A stretch of 57,551 bases of DNA from a virus. The notes under the pieces were generated by a model, which did no database searches, was not told where the DNA came from, and saw only the letters and a program-made list of their open reading frames with translations. A program made the translations under genes and the position numbers. Each line of letters starts with the position of its first letter. Positions within the stretch are counted from its first letter, which is position 1. Shown piece by piece: positions 15,543 to 23,520 of this stretch. Location: positions 1 to 57,551 of the IMG/VR virus record IMGVR_UViG_3300043449_001137. One strand, given 5' to 3'.

Positions 15543-16023
15543 GCACTTCTGGAATTTTGTTTGTTTCTTTGACAAAGAACGCACACATAGGTTCGTTGCC
15601 TTTTTCAAGTGGCACTGCTAACAAGTGGCCAAACTTTAACTTGGGCACATACCACTTTACTTCTTGGTAAATGTTAACTACTTCAACTCGTTGCCATTCT
15701 GGTTTGTATCCATTGATAGGATTAAACACAAACGTAGAGAAACCGCGATCATTGATGCTCATTACGTTAACAACTTCTGGTTCGCCATGATCAGGTTCGC
15801 CAATTACTAACGACCAATCTAATGGTACCTTTACTTCTGTTTTGCCAATACGTAGCACTGCGGCAGGGCAAGAGAAACTTTCCAAAAATACCAATGGTAC
15901 AAAAATATAATCTACTTCGTTTGGATTTGAATAATCCAATACTCCATAACGCAAGTCCTCATCAATCTCTTCGGGTAGACGATCCAAGTCGTATGACCGA
16001 TTGTCGACTGTTAAAATGTTCAT
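15517..16023 (-). CDS. Hypothetical protein
   Basis: 168 residues, not recognised. Beta-rich (YIFVPLVFLESFSCPAAVLRIG, EVKWYVPKLKFGHLLAVPLEKG), ending PEVLDLNKIWF. Its start overlaps the uvsW stop by 4 nt, so it is probably co-translated with uvsW and may share its repair or recombination context. Confidence 0.8.
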   Translation of the reverse strand: MNILTVDNRSYDLDRLPEEIDEDLRYGVLDYSNPNEVDYIFVPLVFLESFSCPAAVLRIGKTEVKVPLDWSLVIGEPDHGEPEVVNVMSINDRGFSTFVFNPINGYKPEWQRVEVVNIYQEVKWYVPKLKFGHLLAVPLEKGNEPMCAFFVKETNKIPEVLDLNKIWF

Positions 16024-17477
16024 TTGTAAGTAACCTTTTCTGTTTGGTATGGATAATTTGCTTCGGTATAAAATTTCTTCCTCGTAGTGAGGTGACGTTT
16101 GGCAAACTTAGCCGTTGAAGTAACGTCCCAAATTTGCACAAAGTCTTTGTCTTGTGCTTTTCTTATCCCGCGGCCAATACTTTGAATAACTCGGACAAAC
16201 GACTTCCCAGGCTCAACAAGTACCAAGTTGAAGATGCGAGGAATATTAATACCAACAGCCGCGACACCATATGTCGCAACGATAATTTTGTTATCGCTTG
16301 TAGTGATTTCGTCGTACTCATCTTTTCTATCCTTTGATTTCATTGCACCCGATACAAATACACTGTCGGGTAATCTTTCTACTAGCATCTTGCCAGTAGC
16401 AATACGATCAACAAGAATAAGCGTATTGCCGGCTAAACTGATCGTTTCAAGTGTTTTGGCCAAGTGATCTAATCGCTTTTCATTTGACGTTAAGTACGTC
16501 AATTCTTCTTGATATGTTTTGTACTCTACCTTGTCATCAAACTGTAGCACCTTAACGTGGCAGTTAGATAACACACCCATGTCTTGTAGTTCGCTTGCAG
16601 GTAGCCTGTGCAGTACTTCGCCCAATGATGCAATAAGGCTAACATATTCATGTTCTTCTTTGGGAACAGTACCAGTTAGTCCCCAACGGATTGGTATGTG
16701 TGCAAATGTGCTTGTTAGTAAAGTACGTAGCACATCTGCTTTTGCCATGTGAACTTCGTCAACAATAACTGCAATTAGATCGTTGGTGACTGCTTCAATT
16801 CCAATTGCACTTGTGCCTTCTTTGTTCTTCTTAATAAGGCTGTTAATACTTTGCCATGTTGCAATAGTATGTGTATGCCCAAGGTCTTTCTCGTCACCGA
16901 AGTACACACCAACATCTAATCCCATGTTAACATAGTCAGCATGTGTTTGACGTACCAAGTCCTTGTTTGGTACAATAACCAACGTGCGACCAAACGGCTC
17001 GCATGTTAAACTTAGCGCGGCTGTCATTAGTGTTTTACCTGCGCCTGTAGCAATTTCTTGTACACCCTGTGGGTTAGCAAGATAACGATTGATACATGCT
17101 ACTTGGTAGTCACGAATCTTAATAGGCTGGCCTTCTGCTGGGTGTCCTTTAGGCCAAAGGATATGACTAAACGTATCTTCGGTAACTTCAGTAAACTTGA
17201 TGTTCCAGTTAGGACGCTTGTCATCAATTTCAATTTGCCAGCCTTCCTCATCAAGGATAGGTAGCACTCTATCTAGCAAGTTTAGATAAGTGGCTCCGGC
17301 TGTTGTAAAGAAACCAATCTTGCCGTCCCACCTTCCTAATCGAAAAGCAGGTACGTGATATGCATGAGGTAGCATATACTTTAATTTGGTTTCGCATTTG
17401 CGACGAGTACTTGGATCAAGATCATGGAACTTGATATTAACTTCGTCTTTAATTTCTAATCGTGTTATTCCAGGCAT
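16020..17477 (-). CDS. uvsW: UvsW-type RNA/DNA helicase
   Basis: 485 residues (T4 UvsW 502). SF2 helicase that in T4 unwinds R-loops and branched intermediates and helps switch from origin-dependent to recombination-dependent replication. An N-terminal small domain (1-110) precedes RDYQ (Q motif region, about 122), Walker A ATGAGKT at 143-149, VDEVH (motif II), LTGTV (motif III), and QSIGRGIRK (motif VI). No Shine-Dalgarno; the sigma70 -10 ends 5 nt before the ATG. The four genes downstream overlap or abut it and seem to be co-transcribed down to 13612. Confidence 0.95.
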   Translation of the reverse strand: MPGITRLEIKDEVNIKFHDLDPSTRRKCETKLKYMLPHAYHVPAFRLGRWDGKIGFFTTAGATYLNLLDRVLPILDEEGWQIEIDDKRPNWNIKFTEVTEDTFSHILWPKGHPAEGQPIKIRDYQVACINRYLANPQGVQEIATGAGKTLMTAALSLTCEPFGRTLVIVPNKDLVRQTHADYVNMGLDVGVYFGDEKDLGHTHTIATWQSINSLIKKNKEGTSAIGIEAVTNDLIAVIVDEVHMAKADVLRTLLTSTFAHIPIRWGLTGTVPKEEHEYVSLIASLGEVLHRLPASELQDMGVLSNCHVKVLQFDDKVEYKTYQEELTYLTSNEKRLDHLAKTLETISLAGNTLILVDRIATGKMLVERLPDSVFVSGAMKSKDRKDEYDEITTSDNKIIVATYGVAAVGINIPRIFNLVLVEPGKSFVRVIQSIGRGIRKAQDKDFVQIWDVTSTAKFAKRHLTTRKKFYTEANYPYQTEKVTYK

Positions 17478-17482
17478 ATTCT

Positions 17483-17511
17483 ATTATAACACTTTTGTAA
17501 GTTGATGTCTA
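17483..17511 (-). promoter_or_regulatory. Sigma70 promoter of uvsW
   Basis: TAGACA (17506-17511), 17-bp spacer, TATAAT (17483-17488) on the minus strand; 5 nt to the uvsW ATG, so the mRNA is predicted leaderless. Confidence 0.75.
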
Positions 17512-17573
17512 TTCATTAGCTAGATACTTATAGTAAAAACCATGGTTTTGAAAAAGCAATTTGTCCGTTATAT

Positions 17574-17605
17574 AGAAAAAAGAACAGACTCCAAAGAGTC
17601 TGTTC
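17574..17605 (-). terminator. Rho-independent terminator after the RNA ligase gene
   Basis: Perfect 10-bp stem (17582-17591 with 17596-17605), 4-nt loop, then six T on the minus strand (17576-17581). It separates the RNA ligase unit from uvsW. Confidence 0.9.
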
Positions 17606-17648
17606 CACCGACATCCATCCACGCAAATAGTCAGCTGTCGGTAAACTG

Positions 17649-18689
17649 TTAACCTCCGTGTTTCAGAAGATATCGGTTAGAGATGGCCTTAAACGAAACA
17701 GGCCGTTCATGACACTTAAACACCACGCCTTCGCGTTCGCAACCAATCATGCCCATTACACTCTTGCCTTCAGCAAACTTTAACACTTGATCCATGTTGG
17801 TAAGGCCAAGTGTGTCAGTTAAGCGAGCTGAATATGCAAGTACGGGGCAGTGGTTAAGTCCATGCTCTGCAACAAACGCCTTACGCTCGCCCGGAGTAAA
17901 ATAACGGCCAGCATCAATATCGTAAATGTCGTACACAAGGAAATCTTGATCACGCATTTGGTAAATGTTGCCTTGGATGCCATTACCAACAATTTCCCCC
18001 TGGACTGCAATGTTACGACCGATGTTAGCTAACTTAGCAGGCAGTTCATACTTGTATGCGGCACGCCACAATGAGTTATCGACGTTATGCTTGAGGTCAA
18101 GATTGCGTGAGCAAACACCAACATCACCATCCATAACATACACAGTCATTGAAGAGCCTTCTAGCTTTTCGGTAACTTCCCAATGTGAGCCATCGTTGAG
18201 CCATTCTGCAAGTTCGACCTTTAAGTTTTGTACACGTTCTTGATCAGTCTTTGGGATCAACGAAGGGAACATGCCTTTGACTTCACCAGCAAGTTCTGCA
18301 GGCACTGGTGCTTCGTACTTGACGATACCAAGTGGCTCAGACACATCATTACCCACAATGTCAACTCCAGTAGTTGGTGGCAGTGAGTAGACCGTAGACA
18401 GTGGCAGTAACAGGCCCTGTGACAGTTGGCCACGCAACTTCATTGTACGCAGACGTTCGCCTTCGACACCTTCAAAAGTCTTTGCATAGTGGCCGGGCTT
18501 GGTCAGGAACGGAGCAATAGCAGTAGGAATAAACGAATCAATTTCGCAATACACTGCAAGGTCGCCTGCTGAGTATTCACCCTTCTTAACTACCACTGTC
18601 CAGCCGCCAACAATAGCGCACTCAATTGCATCTGCGCCTTCAATGGGCCGCAGTGCATCAATCTTTCTAATAGTTGCCATCTTACGCAT
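17649..18689 (-). CDS. RNA ligase, DRB0094/DraRnl (Rnl5) type
   Basis: 346 residues. Seals nicked RNA by the lysyl-adenylate pathway. The N-terminal module MRKMATIRKIDALRPIEGAD..CEIDSFIPT is typical of the DRB0094 family OB domain (about 1-125). The adenylyltransferase domain follows, with motif I EKLEGSS (Lys175), motif III region VQGEIVGNGIQG and motif IV GVVFK near 327-331. Family length is about 340. A Shine-Dalgarno AAGGAA precedes the ATG at 18689. Upstream neighbours are an HNH protein and an AAA+ ATPase; a strong terminator follows. In phages such ligases are usually thought to repair tRNA or mRNA breaks. Confidence 0.9.
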   Translation of the reverse strand: MRKMATIRKIDALRPIEGADAIECAIVGGWTVVVKKGEYSAGDLAVYCEIDSFIPTAIAPFLTKPGHYAKTFEGVEGERLRTMKLRGQLSQGLLLPLSTVYSLPPTTGVDIVGNDVSEPLGIVKYEAPVPAELAGEVKGMFPSLIPKTDQERVQNLKVELAEWLNDGSHWEVTEKLEGSSMTVYVMDGDVGVCSRNLDLKHNVDNSLWRAAYKYELPAKLANIGRNIAVQGEIVGNGIQGNIYQMRDQDFLVYDIYDIDAGRYFTPGERKAFVAEHGLNHCPVLAYSARLTDTLGLTNMDQVLKFAEGKSVMGMIGCEREGVVFKCHERPVSFKAISNRYLLKHGG

Positions 18690-18698
18690 ATAAATTCC

Positions 18699-19034
18699 TT
18701 AAGCAAAAAGTTGTTGTGGTACAGATCCAAACAACGAATACAGTGTCCTACTAGGTGTAGAAGCAACTGCCAGTTTCATATTCTTTTTAGCGGCTTGACT
18801 CTTGTAGTAGTCACGAGCAATTCTATTACGGATCGCCCCGCGGGTGTTATTACAGTGAAAGCATGCGGCCACCAAGTTTGAAGACGCTTCAATCTTCTTG
18901 TTACGTGGACTAGCCCATTTATCACGCAAGTGTTCAACTGTTGCATGTTGCGGGGACTTTCTATCTTGATTCATTTCGCAATTGCAATAGTAACATTTAT
19001 TGTCTTGCTTTTGAACCAACGCTAAAAGTGTCAT
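18699..19034 (-). CDS. HNH nuclease domain protein
   Basis: 111 residues. HNH fold with structural zinc site: CYYC (C14, C17) and CFHC (C58, C61), the ATVEHL segment with the catalytic His35, and SSNLVAAC with Asn53. Small stand-alone HNH proteins may be homing endonucleases or host-takeover nucleases. There is no interrupted gene or intron here to suggest homing, and the gene sits in an operon between the AAA+ ATPase and RNA ligase. Shine-Dalgarno AAGGAA upstream. Confidence 0.86.
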   Translation of the reverse strand: MTLLALVQKQDNKCYYCNCEMNQDRKSPQHATVEHLRDKWASPRNKKIEASSNLVAACFHCNNTRGAIRNRIARDYYKSQAAKKNMKLAVASTPSRTLYSLFGSVPQQLFA

Positions 19035-19083
19035 AACAGTTCCTTAACGAACAGGACTTATTGACATTGCCTGTTTTGGTAAC

Positions 19084-20136
19084 TTACTCGCCGCGCTTCA
19101 TAACAGTAGTTTCTGCAAGACGCTTCCACTTGTCGTTGCCAGGACCGCACATCTTCTTCAAGTCTGCAATCTTAATAACAGTACGCAAGCTCAGCTCGCG
19201 CAACTTGTCTTTGTTGGCATCCACGTACTCGTACAGTTCTTGCTTGGCGCCTTCTTCAAACTCGTAATGGTCCAACATACCGTCCATCATAATTTGCTTG
19301 ATACGCAACATCTTGTCACGGGTAGTGTCAAGCGTCAGATCCAAATAGTGACAACGGCTTTCCAATGCACCCAAGTGATCCTTGAGCTTTGCAGAGCGCA
19401 CGTTTTCAAACTTGATGTTAGTGATAAAGATTGCAGAGCCCTTGAACTCAAAGCGATCTGGCACACCTTCTTGACGCAACATACGGCTATCAGTGTTCCA
19501 GCAAATGGTACGCTTCTTAGAAGAGTCCAGAGCGGCTTTCAGAATGTTCAGCGACAGTTCGTCAAGCAACACAGAGTCACAGTCGTCAAACACGAGCACG
19601 TTACCTGCATCGCTATAATTGTAGAGCTTGCAGTACAGTCCAATGGCGCTCATTGCACCTTTAACAATCTCGTAACGAATACGAGTGCCACCAATTTTGT
19701 CAAACATGGCGCTCTTGTCAAGCACCTTCTCAACACCAAAGCTCTTACCCACGCCAGGAGGGCCAACAACAATCATAGCACGGACTGAGCCATCAACAGC
19801 ACCTTCAGTCATTTCCTCGAGAATGTCAAAACGCTCACGGATACGTTCAATGGCTTGCTCGTCTGTTTCTTGCACTTTGGGTTCCTTACGTTTAGGGGCG
19901 TCAAAGTTGCCTTCAACACTAGTTGCACAATCTGCGGCAGTTGACGGGATAACATCTTGCATAGATGCTACTTTAATGCGGACTTCGTCGGGCATGTTAG
20001 GAAACTCGCCGTTGTTTTTAACGGTTACGTATCCGCCTTTAGTGCCTTCTTTAAAGTCTGCTACGAGTTGAAATGTTTGGCCTGTAACGTTGAAGTTACG
20101 ATAAGAGCCTTTTGCGATAGTAATGTATGCTGACAT
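19084..20136 (-). CDS. AAA+ ATPase
   Basis: 350 residues. The N-terminal 100 residues form an unassigned beta-rich domain (YVTVKNNGEFPNMPDEVRI). The ATPase core has Walker A GPPGVGKS at 125-132, Walker B LVFDDCD at 181-187, and a sensor-1 FITN near 237-240. The partner and substrate are unknown. It is probably made early from the sigma70 promoter at 20178-20206 with Shine-Dalgarno AAAGGAA. HNH protein and RNA ligase genes lie downstream on the same strand. Confidence 0.85.
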   Translation of the reverse strand: MSAYITIAKGSYRNFNVTGQTFQLVADFKEGTKGGYVTVKNNGEFPNMPDEVRIKVASMQDVIPSTAADCATSVEGNFDAPKRKEPKVQETDEQAIERIRERFDILEEMTEGAVDGSVRAMIVVGPPGVGKSFGVEKVLDKSAMFDKIGGTRIRYEIVKGAMSAIGLYCKLYNYSDAGNVLVFDDCDSVLLDELSLNILKAALDSSKKRTICWNTDSRMLRQEGVPDRFEFKGSAIFITNIKFENVRSAKLKDHLGALESRCHYLDLTLDTTRDKMLRIKQIMMDGMLDHYEFEEGAKQELYEYVDANKDKLRELSLRTVIKIADLKKMCGPGNDKWKRLAETTVMKRGE

Positions 20137-20177
20137 TTGGGTTCCTTTGCGTGGATGTTTAACTTACTACAATATCT

Positions 20178-20206
20178 ATTATACTGCTACTTGGCTCAAA
20201 GAGCAA
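20178..20206 (-). promoter_or_regulatory. Sigma70 promoter of the AAA+ ATPase unit
   Basis: TTGCTC (20201-20206), 17-bp spacer, TATAAT (20178-20183) on the minus strand. The leader is about 35 nt with a Shine-Dalgarno. It overlaps the 3' end of the 50-residue gene. Confidence 0.65.
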
Positions 20207-20348
20207 CCGTTTTTTGCACTTTTTCTTGGGTTTTTAGCACTTGTTGTGTAAAAACAACACCGCCCAAGCCCGCTTGATACGTTTCTGCGACAGCTTTGAT
20301 GTAAAATTGCATGATTTTACCAGTTTTTGTAATCAGTGTGTATTGCAT
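20196..20348 (-). CDS. 50-residue hypothetical protein
   Basis: Short gene found by hand: ATG at 20346-20348 (minus), Shine-Dalgarno AAAGGA, stop TGA at 20196. The product begins MQYTLITKTGKIMQFYIKAV and ends QEKVQKTVAL, and looks like a folded beta-alpha protein rather than chance. A good sigma70 promoter at 20374-20402 gives a leader of about 20 nt. It was probably missed by length cut-offs. Function unknown. Confidence 0.75.
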   Translation of the reverse strand: MQYTLITKTGKIMQFYIKAVAETYQAGLGGVVFTQQVLKTQEKVQKTVAL

Positions 20349-20373
20349 GGTTTCCTTTGCTGTCTATGTGTTT

Positions 20374-20402
20374 ATTATACTGCTTTTGGACCAACTCGTC
20401 AA
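20374..20402 (-). promoter_or_regulatory. Sigma70 promoter of the 50-residue gene
   Basis: TTGACG (20397-20402), 17-bp spacer, TATAAT (20374-20379) on the minus strand. The context GCAGTATAATA is shared with the promoter at 20178. Confidence 0.78.
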
Positions 20403-20412
20403 CCACTTTTTT

Positions 20413-20455
20413 GGAATACCAAAGTAAATTTTAGGGGAATACCAAAGTAAATTTT
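20413..20455. repeat. Two direct copies of a 20-nt sequence
   Basis: GGAATACCAAAGTAAATTTT occurs at 20413-20432 and 20436-20455 with a 3-nt gap (period 23 nt, about two helical turns). It lies just upstream of the -35 of the 20374 promoter, a position suited to a regulator. Confidence 0.9.
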
Positions 20456-20472
20456 TGTTGTTTTTAAGCCAC

Positions 20473-20497
20473 AAAAAAGGTAGTACTAAGTACTACC
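20473..20497 (-). terminator. Rho-independent terminator after uvsY
   Basis: Stem GGTAGTA/TACTACC (20479-20485 with 20491-20497), 5-nt loop, followed on the minus strand by six T (20473-20478). It closes the gp32-uvsX-uvsY region. Confidence 0.85.
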
Positions 20498-20523
20498 CTA
20501 AAAATTGTCTATTTTTAAGCAGT

Positions 20524-20985
20524 TCAACGAAGCTCTGCATCTTCCATACCAGCTACCCGCAATTTTACGACATTAGAAAGTTGCCATTGCTTGATGTCAA
20601 GTGCTTTAGTAAGACCTAAAAACTTATTACGAACAAGTGCAAACTCATTCACAATAGCATCCATGTCACATACTTCTGGCTCACCATCCACATACTTTTC
20701 TGCATCGCGACTTGTTAGCGCACGATTGTAATGTTCTGTAAATTGGCGAAACTTAGCACTGCGAATCTTACGAAGCTGAATGTTAAGTTGTTCTAGTATA
20801 GCTTCAATTTCTTGTAGCTGATTGAATCGATATTCTACAATGCCTGGCATTTCTCGGCTGGCTTTTTCCAAACTACCAACTAGCTTTAATTCCATGCGGC
20901 CTTGAATAAGTTCGTTTTCAAACCATTCAATGCAATCAGGAAGGCAACTGAGGTCTGCAACAACCTTCCTATACCAAGTACTCAT
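20524..20985 (-). CDS. uvsY: UvsY-like recombination mediator
   Basis: 153 residues (T4 UvsY 137). In T4 it loads UvsX on gp32-coated single-stranded DNA. The evidence is a helical protein of the right size with the pattern KYVDGEPEVCDMDAIVNEF..LVRNKFLGLTKALDIKQWQLSNVVKLR near the C-terminus, its position downstream of gp32 and uvsX, and the terminator right after it. Sequence similarity is diffuse, so the call rests partly on context. Its start shares one base with the upstream stop. Confidence 0.7.
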   Translation of the reverse strand: MSTWYRKVVADLSCLPDCIEWFENELIQGRMELKLVGSLEKASREMPGIVEYRFNQLQEIEAILEQLNIQLRKIRSAKFRQFTEHYNRALTSRDAEKYVDGEPEVCDMDAIVNEFALVRNKFLGLTKALDIKQWQLSNVVKLRVAGMEDAELR

Positions 20986-21224
20986 TAATAGTCCTCGTCT
21001 TCGTCTTCTAGTTCTTCTTCTTCAATGTCACCAAGGATTTCTGCAAACGCACCGTCAAGTGCAGAGTCTGATCCTTTGGCATCTTCTTGTGCTTGTTCTA
21101 AATTAACAAAGTCTTCTGATGCTCGCAAATATGCAAGCGCCGCATCTGGGCGTTCTTTCTTGTCAATGTATGGCTTAACTGCTAGCCACATCTCGACTAG
21201 CATTTCTCCCGATGTATCACTCAT
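20985..21224 (-). CDS. Small acidic protein upstream of uvsY
   Basis: 79 residues from the ATG at 21224. A longer reading from 21239 (84 residues) is possible, but a GGAG Shine-Dalgarno lies 9 nt before 21224 and covers the first ATG. Ends in an acidic tail (IEEEELEDEDEDY). No family recognised. It shares one base with uvsY, so it is probably translationally coupled to it. Confidence 0.75.
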   Translation of the reverse strand: MSDTSGEMLVEMWLAVKPYIDKKERPDAALAYLRASEDFVNLEQAQEDAKGSDSALDGAFAEILGDIEEEELEDEDEDY

Positions 21225-21266
21225 TGTATTATTCTCCATATATCCACCTTTAGTGGTCAGCGATAC

Positions 21267-21746
21267 TTAGCTGACTTTTGTTTGTTGTGTTGCCATTTTA
21301 GACAAATACTCTTCGCTTTCAATCCACTTGTTATTAACAAGGAATCCCCACTTGCGTATTTGTTTGCCTGGCATGAATAATGTCCAAGGCGTTACGCCAG
21401 GAGCAAGCTCAATACGATGATAGCTGTTAGCGCCACATATACGAAAATGGCCGGGTCCTCTCCATTTACGTACTTCACACGATTTACTACCATCTGCGTT
21501 AAATTGTGGAATCCATTCATAGTAGCCGCCTTTTAAAATTAAAGTAGCGTAAGGCCATGGATGATCATGCACGTCATCGGGATCTGATTTAAGGAACTTG
21601 TGTAAAAACACATTAAATGGAAACCTTGTTCTGTCTTTAAGGAAAACATAATATCTTTCTAGTAGTGGTTCATCTGCACGACGGTCCATAATAATACGGT
21701 GTCGTCCTAACCGTTGCATAAGTTTTTTAATCATCTGCAAATCCAT
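21267..21746 (-). CDS. Cupin-fold protein
   Basis: 159 residues (155 if M5 at 21734 is used; that ATG overlaps the upstream stop and has GGA at a fair distance). A cupin-like metal site is visible: DVHDHPWPY followed by ILKGGYYEW, and SYHRIEL further on. Enzymatic cupins include dioxygenases and sugar epimerases; the substrate here cannot be told. It lies between small unknown genes in the uvsX-uvsY region. Confidence 0.72.
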   Translation of the reverse strand: MDLQMIKKLMQRLGRHRIIMDRRADEPLLERYYVFLKDRTRFPFNVFLHKFLKSDPDDVHDHPWPYATLILKGGYYEWIPQFNADGSKSCEVRKWRGPGHFRICGANSYHRIELAPGVTPWTLFMPGKQIRKWGFLVNNKWIESEEYLSKMATQQTKVS

Positions 21747-21939
21747 TCAAAATGAGATACACCCCATCATCGCTTCGTTGTATGCTAACGTCTTTGCTAA
21801 AGCCAGCGTAGTGGAATACGCCTTGCTCAACTTTGCGAAAGCAGTCGATCATGATTTCTGGATCGCCCATGACATCAGCATGTACCATTTCTTTTTCATA
21901 CAACACTTGCAGTTGTTCGATTAGATCTTTAATAAGCAT
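21727..21939 (-). CDS. Small hypothetical protein
   Basis: 70 residues. MLIKDLIEQLQVLYEK..GDPEIMIDC has the look of a small alpha/beta protein seen in many phages, function unknown. No Shine-Dalgarno; a candidate sigma70 promoter ends 5 nt before the ATG. Overlaps the cupin gene by up to 20 nt. Confidence 0.75.
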   Translation of the reverse strand: MLIKDLIEQLQVLYEKEMVHADVMGDPEIMIDCFRKVEQGVFHYAGFSKDVSIQRSDDGVYLILNGFADD

Positions 21940-21944
21940 AGTAC

Positions 21945-21973
21945 AGTATAACAGAATTTACTGTTAAGGCCAA
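21945..21973 (-). promoter_or_regulatory. Candidate sigma70 promoter
   Basis: TTGGCC (21968-21973), 17-bp spacer, TATACT (21945-21950) on the minus strand, 5 nt before the ATG at 21939. Confidence 0.5.
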
Positions 21974-22395
21974 TGGGGAGTTTCGCCAAGTAAGACTCGA
22001 ATGGATTGAAACTCTTTCCAAGCATCTCGATACATTGAATTTTCTTTTAGTAAGTCAAGATGTCGTTCTTTGTTGTCGATAAAGAATTGTGTCACATCGC
22101 TTGGTCCACCGGTATACCCACTTACGCTTCGGGTAGTATATTTGCGATTAGCAAACTCTATTGCATGGTGTATATCAGCTTCCATACGTTCCAATCTTTC
22201 AATTGTACGCTCGTCGAGCTCAACCTGATAAACTTGTTCGGTTGTTGTAGTGTATTGTTCGGACCAGTCAATTCGGCCGTCTTCGCGATCATTGCCCCAA
22301 TTCATATACTTAGGCGGATGAGCGAGGCGCAAGGTGTGCCGACCAACGATCTTTACACCTTGCTGTCTCAACCATTTTTCATGGTCAAGTGCCAT
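21964..22395 (-). CDS. Hypothetical protein
   Basis: 143 residues, not recognised. Charged and helical in the second half (ERTIERLERMEADIHHAIEFANRKY). Its ATG directly follows the uvsX stop and its Shine-Dalgarno (GAGGA) lies in the uvsX end, so it is made with uvsX. Confidence 0.78.
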   Translation of the reverse strand: MALDHEKWLRQQGVKIVGRHTLRLAHPPKYMNWGNDREDGRIDWSEQYTTTTEQVYQVELDERTIERLERMEADIHHAIEFANRKYTTRSVSGYTGGPSDVTQFFIDNKERHLDLLKENSMYRDAWKEFQSIRVLLGETPHWP

Positions 22396-23469
22396 TTATT
22401 CCTCGACTACTTCAGGAGCTTCAGCTGGAACACTCTTGTCAAAGATGTGCGGGTTAGCAGTAATGTCTGACATTACACGATCCAAACATCCGTCATCATT
22501 GCGTTCCCAACCCTTGCGGAACTTCTTGATAATCTCACCATCAGCTGTTGTGTAAAGCAAGCTATTGCCTTCCTTCTTCAACATACCTTTGCCTTCGATC
22601 AAATCAGTCAAACCGCTGTATGGGTTCATGCCTGTTTCGTATGGAATCTTAACTTGCACAGATTCAAACGGCTTGGCATAGCGTGTTTTCATGATCTTAC
22701 ATGCGGCACGGATACCTTTAACTTCCGAAACTTTGTTGCCATCTTCGTCTTCTTTTAACTTCAACTTACGCATAGCTACAACGATAGAGCTAGCATAGAT
22801 AAAGCCTTGACCACCTGAGATTTTATCATCTGGGTCAAACATATCTTGCGAAGCGTATGTGTGGTTAGTTGCAACTAGACCCAAGTTTAAATCACCAAAC
22901 ATGTTTACACAGTTACGAACAAGTGCTGTAAGTGCTTTAGGCTTACGACCCATGTCACCTTTCATATCACCTGCGTTAAACTGGTTAACGTCTGTTGGAG
23001 TCAACAACATACCTAGAGAGTCAAGTACAAACAAGACCTTTGGGCGGCTGTCTTCTGGCATGGCTTTGTATTGTGTAACAAATTCGCTAATCATCTTAGC
23101 AACGTCGTCAATCATAGCCATGTTAAGTTTTAGCAACTTATCTTCACTTGTGTCAACACCCAAGGCATGCAACCACTTTTCATCCAATGCGTTTTCTGTG
23201 TCGATTAGAATTGGAAAGATGCCTTGCTTTTGTGCATTAGCAACCAAGTTGCCAGAACAAATAAAGGACTTACCAGCACCAGACTCGCCAGCGAACACAG
23301 TAACCTTACCCATTGGAATACCACGAGTAAAGTCGCCACTGATCAAATAGTTTAGTGCATAGTTGTTGGTAGAGACCCAGTCAGTTGGGTCGTTAAAGCC
23401 TACTGATAGGCCTTCAATTGATTTCGTAATACTTTTACGAAACTTTGATACGTCAAATGCTTTTGCCAT
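22396..23469 (-). CDS. uvsX: UvsX, RecA-like recombinase
   Basis: 357 residues (T4 UvsX 391). Forms filaments on single-stranded DNA and drives strand exchange for recombination-dependent replication. Walker A GESGAGKS at 61-68; Walker B VLFVLDSLG; FGDLNLGLVATNHTY and the ISGGQGFIYAS loop match RecA/UvsX. The C-terminus is acidic (PAEAPEVVEE), as in the family. Shine-Dalgarno AAGGA 5 nt before the ATG. It sits behind gp32 with a hairpin between them. Confidence 0.95.
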   Translation of the reverse strand: MAKAFDVSKFRKSITKSIEGLSVGFNDPTDWVSTNNYALNYLISGDFTRGIPMGKVTVFAGESGAGKSFICSGNLVANAQKQGIFPILIDTENALDEKWLHALGVDTSEDKLLKLNMAMIDDVAKMISEFVTQYKAMPEDSRPKVLFVLDSLGMLLTPTDVNQFNAGDMKGDMGRKPKALTALVRNCVNMFGDLNLGLVATNHTYASQDMFDPDDKISGGQGFIYASSIVVAMRKLKLKEDEDGNKVSEVKGIRAACKIMKTRYAKPFESVQVKIPYETGMNPYSGLTDLIEGKGMLKKEGNSLLYTTADGEIIKKFRKGWERNDDGCLDRVMSDITANPHIFDKSVPAEAPEVVEE

Positions 23470-23490
23470 TATATTCCTTGTAGATGAAGT

Positions 23491-23511
23491 GGGAGAGCAT
23501 CATGCTCTCCC
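23491..23511 (-). other. Intergenic hairpin between gp32 and uvsX
   Basis: Perfect inverted repeat GGGAGAGCAT/ATGCTCTCCC around one base (8 bp with a 5-nt loop when folded). No T run follows on either strand, so it is not a standard terminator. It may be a processing site, an attenuator, or an end-stabilising hairpin for gp32 mRNA. Confidence 0.7.
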
Positions 23512-23520
23512 GTGTGTCAA

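Noticed and set aside
19050-19075. 6-bp inverted repeat (AACAGG/CCTGTT) before the HNH gene
   Set aside because: Short stem, 14-nt loop and no T run; not supportable as a terminator.
23515-23520. TTGACA on the minus strand before uvsX
   Set aside because: The -10 position falls on CTCTCC inside the hairpin; no promoter can be supported.
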